Of a DNA stretch of 64,000 nucleotides, positions 14,192 through 22,472 are shown in pieces (positions within the stretch are counted from its first letter, which is position 1; each line of letters begins with the position of its first letter). Origin of the DNA: CAVTWJ01 sp964525605 (lineage in GTDB: Bacteria > Oederibacteriota > Muellerivitia > Muellerivitales > Muellerivitaceae). Below the pieces are notes generated by a model. It did no database searches, was not told the DNA's origin, and was given only the letters and a program-made list of their open reading frames with translations. The translations under genes and the position numbers were made by a program. Location: the NCBI GenBank assembly GCA_964525605.1, contig CAZGKT010000010.1, positions 1 through 64,000 on the forward strand, written 5' to 3'.

Positions 14192-16687
14192 ATGGAGAAA
14201 GTCATCAGGTGCTTTTACGCTTTGAGTTTTACCTTAGGATGGACGCTGTTTGCCGCCACCGGACCGGTCTGGGCCGATCCCGAGCCGACGGCCCTGCCGA
14301 CGGTCGAAGGGACCGATGTTCCCACGGCCGTCGCCACCCCGGCGCGGCATCATCACCGGATCCACGCCACCCCTAGCCCCACGGCCGCGGCGGAAGGGGT
14401 GCCGGATGACGCCACCCCCACCCCGTCCCCGGTGGGAACCCCCGCCGTCGGCATCGCCACCCCGGAAGGAACCCCGGTGGCCGAGGCCATAACCGTTCCC
14501 GATTATGAGCTCAACGCCGTGGTTGTCACGGGAACGAAGACCAAATTGAAGGTTCTGGATTCGCCCGCCCAAGTGGAGGTCTTAACCCAGAACGATATCC
14601 AAAACAAGGATGTGAATTATTTCGACGACGCGCTGGGAACCCTCTCGGGGGTGGAGGTTTCCAGGGTCGCGGAAGGAGGACAGTCCGTTACGGTCATCAC
14701 GCGGGGCATCTCGGGTTACGACAATACGCTGGTGCTGGTCGACGGGTTCCCTTTTAACCAGGCCTACAACGAGCGGGTATTTTGGAACCGGATCCCTAGC
14801 CCGTTGGTAGACCATGTGGAAGCCGCCGAGGGCCCTTTCTCCTCTCTTTACGGCAAAGACGCCGTGGGGGGGGTGATCAATATCATCACCAAGGAACCGG
14901 TAGGGGAGGAATTCGATTTAAACGAGAACTGGGACAGCACCAACCAGCGCACCACGGACCTCGACTATCAAAAGAGGATCGACGAGAATTTCGCGGTTTT
15001 CATCGGAATTGAGAATACCAACGTGGCGGGTTACACGGCCGATCAATATATCCAGGCTACGCCCGTGCCCGCCTCGGTGGCGGCCACCATCGTCGTGGCC
15101 AATACGGTGAACGGCGCGGTTCGATCTACCACCAGCACCGGAACCCCGATCTTCAATATCGGACTGACCGCCCCGACCGTGTTGGAAAATGACAACCTTT
15201 CCACCAAATTTTTCTGGACGCCGGACCCGGACAACGCCTTGAGCCTTCTGTTGAACTATTCCTACTGGGACCAGCCGACGGCCAATGAACAGGGGGAAAT
15301 CGGAACCAATTGGCTGACAGACGCGACCACGAACAACACGGTCTCAAGCGGGGCGGTCTCCTTGGCCGGAACCGGAAAGATCGTGACTTTGACGCAGTCG
15401 CAGTTCCTGACCACGCCAGGGCAAAATTCCTTCGCGGCGGCTTACCTGCAGTACAAACTTAAATTGAATCAGGACCTGGATTTCTTGGCGAACGTGGATT
15501 ACACCGATGGACCCCACCTGCAATCGGAAAACGCCCTACCCCTGGCCAGCACCACCGCTTTTGGGGGGCCGGTCACGGGACAGATTTTGGGGACCTGGTT
15601 CGGCAACTGGCAGGCCTACGGGGATGCCCAGTTCGACTGGCGCCTGGACAACCATGAGATCACCGGTGGGTTATCCCTGGAATATGTCACCACGGACCTC
15701 TATACCGTCGATTACCCCAATTGGACCAATGTCAACGTGGGGACCCAGGTTCCCAACTCGGACACGGGTCTGTTGGAAACAATCGCGGGGGTTTACGCGC
15801 AGGACCAGTGGAAGCTTTTCCCGTCCTTGACCGCGGTCGTGGGAGCCCGGGTGGACTACTGGGACCCGACCAATATCCAGATCTACAACCAGTCGACCGC
15901 CACCTCCAGCAGTTACACTCAAAATACCTTCACAAGCTTCAACCCGAAAGCCAGCCTGGTCTACAAGTTGGACGAGCATGGAAGCTTGAGGGCTTCCATC
16001 GGGACGGCCTTCAACCCGCCGACTCCGTTCGAGTTGACCAATATCAGCAGTTCGCTCACGACCGCCTCCATCCCCAACCCGGGCCTTTTGCCGGAACAGG
16101 ACCTGGGTTCGGAAGTGGGGGGGGAATATGAGTTCCCGACGGGCACCACCGTCTCGACCACGTTCTTTGATAACTATTTCACGAACCTCATTTACGCGCA
16201 AAGCACGAAAGTTGGCGGGTTCACGACCACCGAGTACCAGAACGCCGGGATCGCCGATATCCAGGGTTTCGACGCGGAGATCCGGCAGAAGGTATTCCCG
16301 TTTCTCAAGGTCTACGGAAATACCACCGTCATCGCTACGCGGTTCATCCAGGACAACGTCTTGCCGTCCGCGGTCGGGCAACAAGTGCCTTATGTTTCGC
16401 CAGTTATCTTCAACCTTGGCGCGGATTTGAATTTTGACCGATGGGCCATTTCGATCTGGGATACCTTCCACGACGCCGAGTTTCAGACCGCCAACAACAC
16501 CGACACCACCAAGGGGGTTCAGGGAAGCTTTGATGCCTACAACACCGTCAACCTGAAGATCCGTTATAAGGTCAGTGATATTACGCTCTCGGCGGGCGTG
16601 GATAATCTTCTGAACGCCCAGTACTACACGGTCTATCTGAACCCCGGTATTGTCGCCAACGTGGGCGGACGATTGAGTATCTTTTAA
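14192..16687 (+). CDS. TonB-dependent outer-membrane receptor
   Basis: 831 aa. Signal peptide, then a Pro/Thr/Ala-rich low-complexity segment (about residues 28-110) not typical of receptors. A plug domain follows from VVVTGTKTKLKVLDSPA with TLVLVDGFPFN and AVGGVINIITK, then a 22-strand-type barrel ending in F (GGRLSIF). The partner of the adjacent ExbB-ExbD-TonB. It lies in a sulfur island behind riboswitch copy 6, so the substrate is likely a sulfur compound; the sequence does not name it. AAGGGG precedes ATG 14192. Confidence 0.9.
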   Translation: MEKVIRCFYALSFTLGWTLFAATGPVWADPEPTALPTVEGTDVPTAVATPARHHHRIHATPSPTAAAEGVPDDATPTPSPVGTPAVGIATPEGTPVAEAITVPDYELNAVVVTGTKTKLKVLDSPAQVEVLTQNDIQNKDVNYFDDALGTLSGVEVSRVAEGGQSVTVITRGISGYDNTLVLVDGFPFNQAYNERVFWNRIPSPLVDHVEAAEGPFSSLYGKDAVGGVINIITKEPVGEEFDLNENWDSTNQRTTDLDYQKRIDENFAVFIGIENTNVAGYTADQYIQATPVPASVAATIVVANTVNGAVRSTTSTGTPIFNIGLTAPTVLENDNLSTKFFWTPDPDNALSLLLNYSYWDQPTANEQGEIGTNWLTDATTNNTVSSGAVSLAGTGKIVTLTQSQFLTTPGQNSFAAAYLQYKLKLNQDLDFLANVDYTDGPHLQSENALPLASTTAFGGPVTGQILGTWFGNWQAYGDAQFDWRLDNHEITGGLSLEYVTTDLYTVDYPNWTNVNVGTQVPNSDTGLLETIAGVYAQDQWKLFPSLTAVVGARVDYWDPTNIQIYNQSTATSSSYTQNTFTSFNPKASLVYKLDEHGSLRASIGTAFNPPTPFELTNISSSLTTASIPNPGLLPEQDLGSEVGGEYEFPTGTTVSTTFFDNYFTNLIYAQSTKVGGFTTTEYQNAGIADIQGFDAEIRQKVFPFLKVYGNTTVIATRFIQDNVLPSAVGQQVPYVSPVIFNLGADLNFDRWAISIWDTFHDAEFQTANNTDTTKGVQGSFDAYNTVNLKIRYKVSDITLSAGVDNLLNAQYYTVYLNPGIVANVGGRLSIF

Positions 16688-16753
16688 AACAAGGCTGCGG
16701 CCAATCGCGGGTCAGGGTTCAGGGCCTGTTCCGCGATGTTATGATTCGGCGAA

Positions 16754-16791
16754 AGGCGTCCCATGGCCGGGACGCCTGAACCGGATTTTTT
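16754..16791 (+). terminator. terminator after the TonB receptor operon
   Basis: AGGCGTCCC (16754-16762) and GGGACGCCT (16769-16777) form a perfect 9-bp stem. The T-run comes 8 bases later (16786-16791), so it is probably an inefficient terminator. Confidence 0.55.
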
Positions 16792-16832
16792 GAAAACTGT
16801 GATTTATTTCAATGAATAGTGAGGAGTCAAAG

Positions 16833-17849
16833 ATGAAAAAGTTAACTGTGTTAGCCTGGCTGGGCTTTTTTCTCGTCGCTTGGGCCGGAGGGGTCTATGC
16901 GGATACGGCTTCCCAACCGATCCATTTATTAAACGTTTCCTATGACCCGACCCGGGAGTTTTACCAGGAATACAACAAGCTTTTCGCGGACCATTGGAAG
17001 GCGAAAACAGGACAGGACGTGACCGTGAGCCAGTCCCATGGGGGGTCGGGGAAGCAGGCCCGGGCGGTCATCGATGGGTTGGAGGCGGACGTAGTGACCC
17101 TGGCCCTAGCCAATGATATCGACGCCATTGCCGGGAAGGGAAAACTGCTTCCGGATATTTGGCAGTCCCGCCTGGCCAATAACAGCTCCCCCTATACCTC
17201 GACCATCGTGTTCGTGGTCCGTAAGGGGAACCCGAAGGGGATCCAGGATTGGGACGATCTGGTGAAACCCGGTGTTTCCCTTGTGACCCCCAACCCGAAA
17301 ACGGGAGGCGCCTCCCGTTGGGTATTCCTGGCGGCTTGGGGTTATGCCCTGGATAAAAAGGGAAGCGAGGACTCAGCCCGGGAATTCGTCGGCAAGTTCT
17401 ATAAGAATGTGGCAGTCCTGGACACTGGATCGAGAGGCTCCACCACGACCTTCGCTCAACGGAAGATCGGGGATGTTCTCGTCACCTGGGAGAACGAGGC
17501 CTACCTGACCTTGAAGGAATTCCCGGCTGATCAATACGAGATCATCACGCCGTCCATCAGTATCCTCGCCGAGCCATCGGTGGCCTGGGTCGATGTCAAC
17601 ACAATCAAGCATGGCACGTCGGAAGCCGCTAAAGCCTATCTTGAGTATTTGTACAGCCCCGAAGCGCAGGATTTGATCGGGAAATATTATTACCGCCCCC
17701 GCCTGAAAGCCGCGGAGAAGAAGTACGAAAAGTTTTTTCCGAAGCTGAAACTGTTTACGATCAACAAGGTGTTCGGGGGATGGGAAAAGGCCCAGGCCGC
17801 CTATTTTGCGGATGGCGGGGTCTTTGACCAAATGTATGAAAACCATTAA
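16833..17849 (+). CDS. periplasmic sulfate-binding protein (paralogue 1)
   Basis: 338 aa with a signal peptide (cleavage near VYADT). The family signature is complete: LLNVSYDPTREFYQEYN at the N-terminus, SHGGSGKQARAVIDGLEADVV, STIVFVVRKGNPKG, PNPKTGGASRWVFLAAWG, and WENEAY. It binds sulfate (or thiosulfate) in the periplasm for the CysTWA transporter. GGAG precedes ATG 16833. It is orphaned from the transporter genes; a second paralogue lies at 22473 in the cys operon. No riboswitch is immediately upstream. Confidence 0.93.
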   Translation: MKKLTVLAWLGFFLVAWAGGVYADTASQPIHLLNVSYDPTREFYQEYNKLFADHWKAKTGQDVTVSQSHGGSGKQARAVIDGLEADVVTLALANDIDAIAGKGKLLPDIWQSRLANNSSPYTSTIVFVVRKGNPKGIQDWDDLVKPGVSLVTPNPKTGGASRWVFLAAWGYALDKKGSEDSAREFVGKFYKNVAVLDTGSRGSTTTFAQRKIGDVLVTWENEAYLTLKEFPADQYEIITPSISILAEPSVAWVDVNTIKHGTSEAAKAYLEYLYSPEAQDLIGKYYYRPRLKAAEKKYEKFFPKLKLFTINKVFGGWEKAQAAYFADGGVFDQMYENH

Positions 17850-17971
17850 AAATAGTGGTTTAGGAACCTAAAAAGTGTCACTCGTTTTGTTGGATTCGAT
17901 TTTTCGTTTTATGTTTAAGTTGTAATATATTTAACCGTTTTGGTTATGCTCTTGGTGAAGGGGGGGATTTC

Positions 17972-18442
17972 ATGACGACGATTAAACACACGGGTCTCTT
18001 TAAATGGGACCGATCCGATGTTTTGAAATACAAAGAAAAGGGCAACCATTTCAAGGACATCACCCGCCAGTTGTTGTATCCGGGCCGCCCTGAATTGCCG
18101 GTTCAGATGCGGTATTTTGAGATTGCGACCGGAGGCCATTCCACACTGGAGCGTCACGGTCATGTGCATATGGTCATGGTCATTCGGGGGTCGGGAGAGG
18201 TTTTAGTGGGAAGTGAAATTCAAAAGCTCGAATCCTTTGATCTGGTGGAGATCCCCCCAAAAACTTGGCATCAGTTCAGGGCGACTGCAGGAGAAACCTT
18301 CGGTTTCTTGTGTCTGGTCACGACAGATCGAGACCGGCCGGAGCTTCCCTGCGAGGCCGAACTGGCTCAACTCAAGCGGGATCCAAAGGTCGCCGGGTTC
18401 ATCCGGCATGACGCGCCCCTGGTACACGTGGGAACCAAATAG
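17972..18442 (+). CDS. cupin-domain protein
   Basis: 156 aa. It has the two-part cupin_2 motif: GHSTLERHGHVHMVMVIRG followed by LVEIPPKTWHQF, with probable metal ligands at the two histidines in HGHVH, a Glu equivalent and the His of WHQF. Function unknown; cupins range from dioxygenases to sensors. GGGGGGG precedes ATG 17972. Its 122-bp upstream gap is AT-rich, without a riboswitch. It precedes the second MetY. Confidence 0.72.
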   Translation: MTTIKHTGLFKWDRSDVLKYKEKGNHFKDITRQLLYPGRPELPVQMRYFEIATGGHSTLERHGHVHMVMVIRGSGEVLVGSEIQKLESFDLVEIPPKTWHQFRATAGETFGFLCLVTTDRDRPELPCEAELAQLKRDPKVAGFIRHDAPLVHVGTK

Positions 18443-18509
18443 GTATCGCCTTTGAACTGTTTGATTCGTCTTCCTTGGTATTTCCATTTGCCCATTTGAA
18501 AGGTTAAAT

Positions 18510-19805
18510 ATGTCCAACCCCTCTAAGAGAACTTTTGGCTTTGAGACCCGGATGCTTCACGCGGGCCATATCCCCGACGCGGAAACGGGAGCGCGGGCCG
18601 TTCCCATTTACATGACCAGTTCCTACGTGTTCAAGGATACGGACCAGGCCGCCCAGTTGTTCGACCTCAAACAATACGGCAACATCTACACTCGCATCAG
18701 CAACCCCACCACGGCGACCTTTGAAGAAAGACTGGCTTCGCTCGAGAACGGCACGGGCGCCGTGGCCGTGGCCAGCGGGATGGCCGCCCAATTTTCGGTT
18801 TTCATGACCCTTTGCCAGCCGGGGGATGAGATCGTGGCATCCACCGACCTTTACGGCGGCTCGATCACCCAGTTGACCCACACATTCAAAAAACTCTGTC
18901 TTGATGTTAAATTCGTGCCGCCGAATGACCTGGGGGCCTGGGAAAAGGCCATCACCCCGAAAACCCGGGCGCTCTATGGCGAGATCGTGGGCAACCCGGG
19001 CGGTTCGATATTGGACCTGGAATCATTGGCGGCCCTGGCCAAGAAGAAACACATTCCCCTCATTGTCGATAACACCTTCGCCACACCCTATCTTTGCCGG
19101 CCCATCGATTGGGGCGCCACCATCGTGGTGCATTCGGCCACCAAGTTCATCGGGGGCCACGGCAACAGCCTGGGCGGGGCGGTGATCGAGTCGGGAAATT
19201 TCGATTATTCCCATTTCCCCACGATCGCCGAACCTTCCCCGGCCTACCACAACCTGCGCTTCTATGACACCTTCGGGCATTACGGGTTCCTAATGAAACT
19301 TCGTACCGAAACCGTTCGGGATACGGGCTCCTGCATCTCTCCCATGAACGCTTTCCTGCTCATCCAGGGGTTGGAAACCCTCTCCGTGCGCATGGACCGC
19401 CATACGGCCAACGCCCTGGCGGTGGCCAAGTTCCTGGCGGGCCACAAGGCCATCAGCGCGGTGCATTACGCGGGGTTAGAGAACCACCGGGATCATGCCT
19501 TGGCCAAGAAATACCTGCCCAAGGGACCGGGCGCGGTGTTCGCTTTCGAGATCAAGCCCTCCGGTGGGGACGCACGGGAGGCGGGAAAGAAGTTCATTGA
19601 GTCCCTGCATGTGTTTTCGCACCTGGCCAATGTGGGCGACGCCCGGAGTCTGGTCATCCATCCCGCTTCCACCACGCACCAACAGCTTTCCGATGAAGAA
19701 CTCAAACGCTCCGGCATCGGGCCGGGAACCGTTCGCTTATCCGTTGGACTCGAAACCTTGGAGGATCTACTGTGGGATTTGGATCAGGCGCTTCTTGCGA
19801 TATAA
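18510..19805 (+). CDS. O-acetylhomoserine sulfhydrylase paralogue (PLP)
   Basis: 431 aa, the same family as the gene at 2059. PLP lysine K212 lies in HSATKFIGGHG; GNIYTRISNPT, a VASGMAA loop and STTHQQLS are conserved. The two paralogues are clearly diverged in sequence. It could be an O-acetylhomoserine sulfhydrylase of different substrate preference or a methionine gamma-lyase; I cannot tell from sequence. AAAGG precedes ATG 18510. The next gene starts inside it on a GTG. Confidence 0.88.
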   Translation: MSNPSKRTFGFETRMLHAGHIPDAETGARAVPIYMTSSYVFKDTDQAAQLFDLKQYGNIYTRISNPTTATFEERLASLENGTGAVAVASGMAAQFSVFMTLCQPGDEIVASTDLYGGSITQLTHTFKKLCLDVKFVPPNDLGAWEKAITPKTRALYGEIVGNPGGSILDLESLAALAKKKHIPLIVDNTFATPYLCRPIDWGATIVVHSATKFIGGHGNSLGGAVIESGNFDYSHFPTIAEPSPAYHNLRFYDTFGHYGFLMKLRTETVRDTGSCISPMNAFLLIQGLETLSVRMDRHTANALAVAKFLAGHKAISAVHYAGLENHRDHALAKKYLPKGPGAVFAFEIKPSGGDAREAGKKFIESLHVFSHLANVGDARSLVIHPASTTHQQLSDEELKRSGIGPGTVRLSVGLETLEDLLWDLDQALLAI

Positions 19806-20308
19806 CCCTTAACACCGCGCTCACTCCGGAACAAAGGGAAATTTACCAGAACCCGGATTTGATCCGGGAGATATTGAATCAATCGAAGAACATCGTCCTC
19901 ATCGGTCTCTCTTCCGATCCGTCCAAGGCCAGTTATTTCGTTGCCTCCTACCTTCAATCGGAAGGCTACCACATCATTCCGGTGACGCCCCGTGCGGGAA
20001 AGATACTGGGAGAGACCTGTTACTCCAGCCTCAAGGACGTACCCATTCCCATCGACTTGGTGGATGTGTTTCGCCCGGCGAGGGAAGTGCCGGCGATTGT
20101 CGATGAAGCCATCGCCGTGAGTGCCAAGGCCCTCTGGACCCAATTGCGCATCATCGATTTTGAGGCCGCCGAAAGGGCGAGAGTAGCCGGGTTGAAGGTG
20201 GTCATGGATAAATGCGTCAAAATGGAGCATGGCCGATACCAGGGGGGGCTTCACTGGGCGGGCATGAACACTGAGATCATTACGGCAAAACGAAAACTAA
20301 CTGTTTGA
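19772..20308 (+). CDS. CoA-binding domain protein (YccU-like)
   Basis: 178 aa from GTG 19772. The start is supported by a GGAGG at 19760-19764 inside the upstream gene. The protein matches the CoA-binding fold: KNIVLIGLSSDPSKASY, YHIIPVTPRAGKILGE, PIDLVDVFRPAREV and a C-terminal KCVKMEHGRY. Function of the family is unknown; it is often next to metabolic enzymes. The gene overlaps the MetY paralogue by 34 bases, which suggests translational coupling. Confidence 0.85.
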   Translation: MGFGSGASCDITLNTALTPEQREIYQNPDLIREILNQSKNIVLIGLSSDPSKASYFVASYLQSEGYHIIPVTPRAGKILGETCYSSLKDVPIPIDLVDVFRPAREVPAIVDEAIAVSAKALWTQLRIIDFEAAERARVAGLKVVMDKCVKMEHGRYQGGLHWAGMNTEIITAKRKLTV

Positions 20309-20329
20309 AAAATAAATTGTGAAGTTCTC

Positions 20330-20358
20330 TTGACATTCAAATTGGCAGTCGGTAATCT
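20330..20358 (+). promoter_or_regulatory. sigma70-type promoter for riboswitch copy 7
   Basis: TTGACA (20330-20335), a 17-bp spacer and TAATCT (20353-20358), matching the promoter at 176-204 hexamer for hexamer. The downstream TTCGTCACATCAGT is identical in both. Confidence 0.75.
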
Positions 20359-20371
20359 TCGTCACATCAGT

Positions 20372-20499
20372 AACGCGAGGCTTTAAGGTCCAACTTGCCC
20401 CGGCGTTTTCCGAACGGAAAGAACAGGGTGCTAAAGCGGTAAAAGTTTAAGAGAACCCTCCTAAACCCGATCCGCCAAAAGTGGACCGGGTTTTTTGTT
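20372..20499 (+). ncRNA. SAM-II-like riboswitch, copy 7 of 9, first of a triplet, with terminator
   Basis: Aptamer 20372-20439 differs from copy 1 mainly in the central hairpin, where TTCCC/GGGAA is replaced by a compensated TTTCC/GGAAA. The outer stem is AACGC/GCGTT. The terminator at about 20464-20496 carries the same A-C mismatch as copies 5 and 6. Part of a cassette repeated from 176-593. Confidence 0.75.
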
Positions 20500-20562
20500 T
20501 TTACCAAAAACCCTTAAAAAACGATGTTTTTAGTGGCCCGTGTTTCCTTGAAACGTGGGACC

Positions 20563-20738
20563 GGCAAACAAAGCAGCATTTGTAATGTTTGCCACCGGCG
20601 AGGCTTTAATGACCAACTTGCCCCGGCCGGCTTCTGTTGGATGTTTTCAGCAGGGGGAACAGGGACTAAAGCGGTGGAAGATTATTGGAACTCCCATAAT
20701 CCCAAACCGTTGAAGCAAACGGTTTGGGATTTTTTTTA
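20563..20738 (+). ncRNA. SAM-II-like riboswitch, copy 8 of 9, second of a triplet, with leader hairpin and terminator
   Basis: Leader hairpin GGCAAACA (20563-20570) / TGTTTGCC (20586-20593), then aptamer 20595-20674 with stem CCGGC/GCCGG. Conserved boxes are kept, and the last box reads ACTAAAGCGG as in copy 2. The terminator is ATCCCAAACCGTT (20699-20711) with AACGGTTTGGGAT (20718-20730), nearly the same as copy 2. Confidence 0.74.
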
Positions 20739-20790
20739 TCCTTAAAAGTTTAGCGTGGGGAGGATTGAGCGGTAAAAAGTTCAATTTTGT

Positions 20791-20933
20791 ACGGCGGGAT
20801 TTAATTGCCAACTTGCCCCGGCCGGCCCCGGCTCCTTATTGGGATTTACCAAGGATGCTGGGCGAACAGGGGACTAAAGCGGTGTTGTGATGAAAACTTT
20901 TTCATCCCGGCCCGCTTCACGAAGTGGGGCCGG
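20791..20933 (+). ncRNA. SAM-II-like riboswitch, copy 9 of 9, third of a triplet, atypical platform
   Basis: Aptamer 20791-20882. Stem CGGC/GCCG; GATTTAA replaces GCTTTAA and the central hairpin is much longer. Downstream are a GATGAAAA/TTTTCATC stem (20889-20906) and a long GC-rich stem CCGGCCCGCTTC / GAAGTGGGGCCGG (20907-20933) with no T-run. The porin start lies at 21003. Together with copies 7 and 8 it controls the porin and sulfate transport operon. Confidence 0.6.
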
Positions 20934-21002
20934 AATTGAGGACCCCAGGTGGAGACTGGACACCGAAAAATACAGTTAATTTTAAAAACAAGGGGTTTGG
21001 AA

Positions 21003-22457
21003 ATGAAAAAGTTATTCGCTTATTTGTTGGCATTACTGGCGGGGTTGTTCCTGACAACCGCCAGGGTAGGGGCGCAGGATACGACGAGCCAGGAATCGGC
21101 TTCGGCGGATCAACCGGCCAAGGTTTCGGTTTCGGATCTGGAAGCGCTGAACAACCGTCTCAACGCCTTGGAAAAAGGCTCGGTGGTGCTGACGACGGAG
21201 CACAACTACCTGGATATCGGCACCAAGAGCGGGGACATTGTCCTGAAGATCGGGGCGGTGGTGCAGGGGGATTACCGATCCTATTTCCTGCCGGCTTCCA
21301 GCTATGACGACTACCTGCCCATCGGTAGTACGACCTATCCGGAACAGGGGGCTGCCGCGGCTGCGGTCAACAAGTCCAGCAGTACATTTCTGGACCGCAA
21401 GGTTCGGTTGGATTTGGTCGCCCTATTCGACCAGACGGTGGGTTTGCGCTATCAGGCGGAATTCGGCGCCACGGGTTACGCTATCCAGGACGCCTACGCC
21501 TTCGTGAAGGCAGACCCGGCGTTCCAGTTCCAACTGGGTAAATTCAAGGTGCCTGTCGGTTTGGAAAGACTTGAAAATGACACGGATACCCTTTTCGCTG
21601 AGCGCGCATTGCCCACAGACCTGGTCCCGAACCGGGATTTGGGGGGCCTCATCAGCGGGAACGTGAACAATTATGGCCTCTACGCGGTGGCTTTGACCAA
21701 CGGAACGCCGGACAACTATACCCCCAACAACGCGGATGACCAAAGCTTGACCGGGGGGAAGGAACTTTCGGGAAGGATTTTTCTGACGCCTTTCAAGCCT
21801 TCCGACTCCTTTCTCCAAAACCTGGGCGTTGGACTATCAGGAGCTTGGGCCTGGAACGTGAATTGGAACACGAACGCCTATCCGAATTATTTCGTGACTT
21901 CTCTGGGCCTGAGCCAGTTCTTCGCTTACCGCACGACGGTTGCCCCGCAAGGCGACTTTTATCACCTGTCTCCCCAGGGTTATTTCTATAACGGATCGTT
22001 TGGCTTGTTGGGAGAATATGTCCAATCGACCCAAGACGTGGGGACCAGCACCAAAACGGCTGTGAGTCTCAACAACCAGGCTTTCCTCACCCAGGCCTCT
22101 TGGGTGATCGGCGGGAAGGCTTCGTATCAGGGAGCGGTGCCGGATCACGATCTGGACCTGAGTAAGGGCCAATGGGGCGCGTTTGAACTGGCCTTCCGGG
22201 TGCACCAGTTGTCCATCGACCCCAATGCCTTTAGCGCGACGGCGGCCAAAAACCTGGCGGCCACCAATTCAGCCCAGCAGGCCACGGCTTACGGAGCGGG
22301 ATTGAACTGGATTTTCGATCCCCATTTCAAGCTGGTGTTCGATTGGGAAGAAACGGATTTCGTGGAAGGAACCCAGGTCAAGCCGAACGTGACGGGTACC
22401 CTCTCCACCCTGCATCCTGAGGATGTATTCACCATCAGGGCCCAGGCCAACATCTAA
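21003..22457 (+). CDS. outer-membrane porin, phosphate-selective porin O/P-like
   Basis: 484 aa. Signal peptide (cleavage near VGAQD), then a short predicted coiled coil (VSDLEALNNRLNALEK), then barrel strands with DIVLKIGAVVQGDYRSY, LDRKVRLDLVALFDQ and QLGKFKVPVGLERLEN, typical of the Porin_O_P/OprO-OprP family. It forms a channel for anions; beside sulfate transport genes it is likely a sulfate or organosulfur porin rather than phosphate, though the lysine ladder cannot be judged here. AAGGGG precedes ATG 21003. Riboswitch copies 7-9 lie directly upstream. Confidence 0.85.
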   Translation: MKKLFAYLLALLAGLFLTTARVGAQDTTSQESASADQPAKVSVSDLEALNNRLNALEKGSVVLTTEHNYLDIGTKSGDIVLKIGAVVQGDYRSYFLPASSYDDYLPIGSTTYPEQGAAAAAVNKSSSTFLDRKVRLDLVALFDQTVGLRYQAEFGATGYAIQDAYAFVKADPAFQFQLGKFKVPVGLERLENDTDTLFAERALPTDLVPNRDLGGLISGNVNNYGLYAVALTNGTPDNYTPNNADDQSLTGGKELSGRIFLTPFKPSDSFLQNLGVGLSGAWAWNVNWNTNAYPNYFVTSLGLSQFFAYRTTVAPQGDFYHLSPQGYFYNGSFGLLGEYVQSTQDVGTSTKTAVSLNNQAFLTQASWVIGGKASYQGAVPDHDLDLSKGQWGAFELAFRVHQLSIDPNAFSATAAKNLAATNSAQQATAYGAGLNWIFDPHFKLVFDWEETDFVEGTQVKPNVTGTLSTLHPEDVFTIRAQANI

Positions 22458-22472
22458 CTGGAGGAGTCGGAC

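Noticed and set aside
20524..20745. 73-codon open frame over riboswitch copy 8
   Set aside because: It covers the leader hairpin, aptamer and terminator of copy 8; coding would be incidental.
218..20933. The repeated leader elements as insertion-sequence ends, REP elements or CRISPR repeats
   Set aside because: Unequal spacing, covarying stems and attached terminators or hairpins fit a regulatory RNA, and no transposase or spacer array is present.
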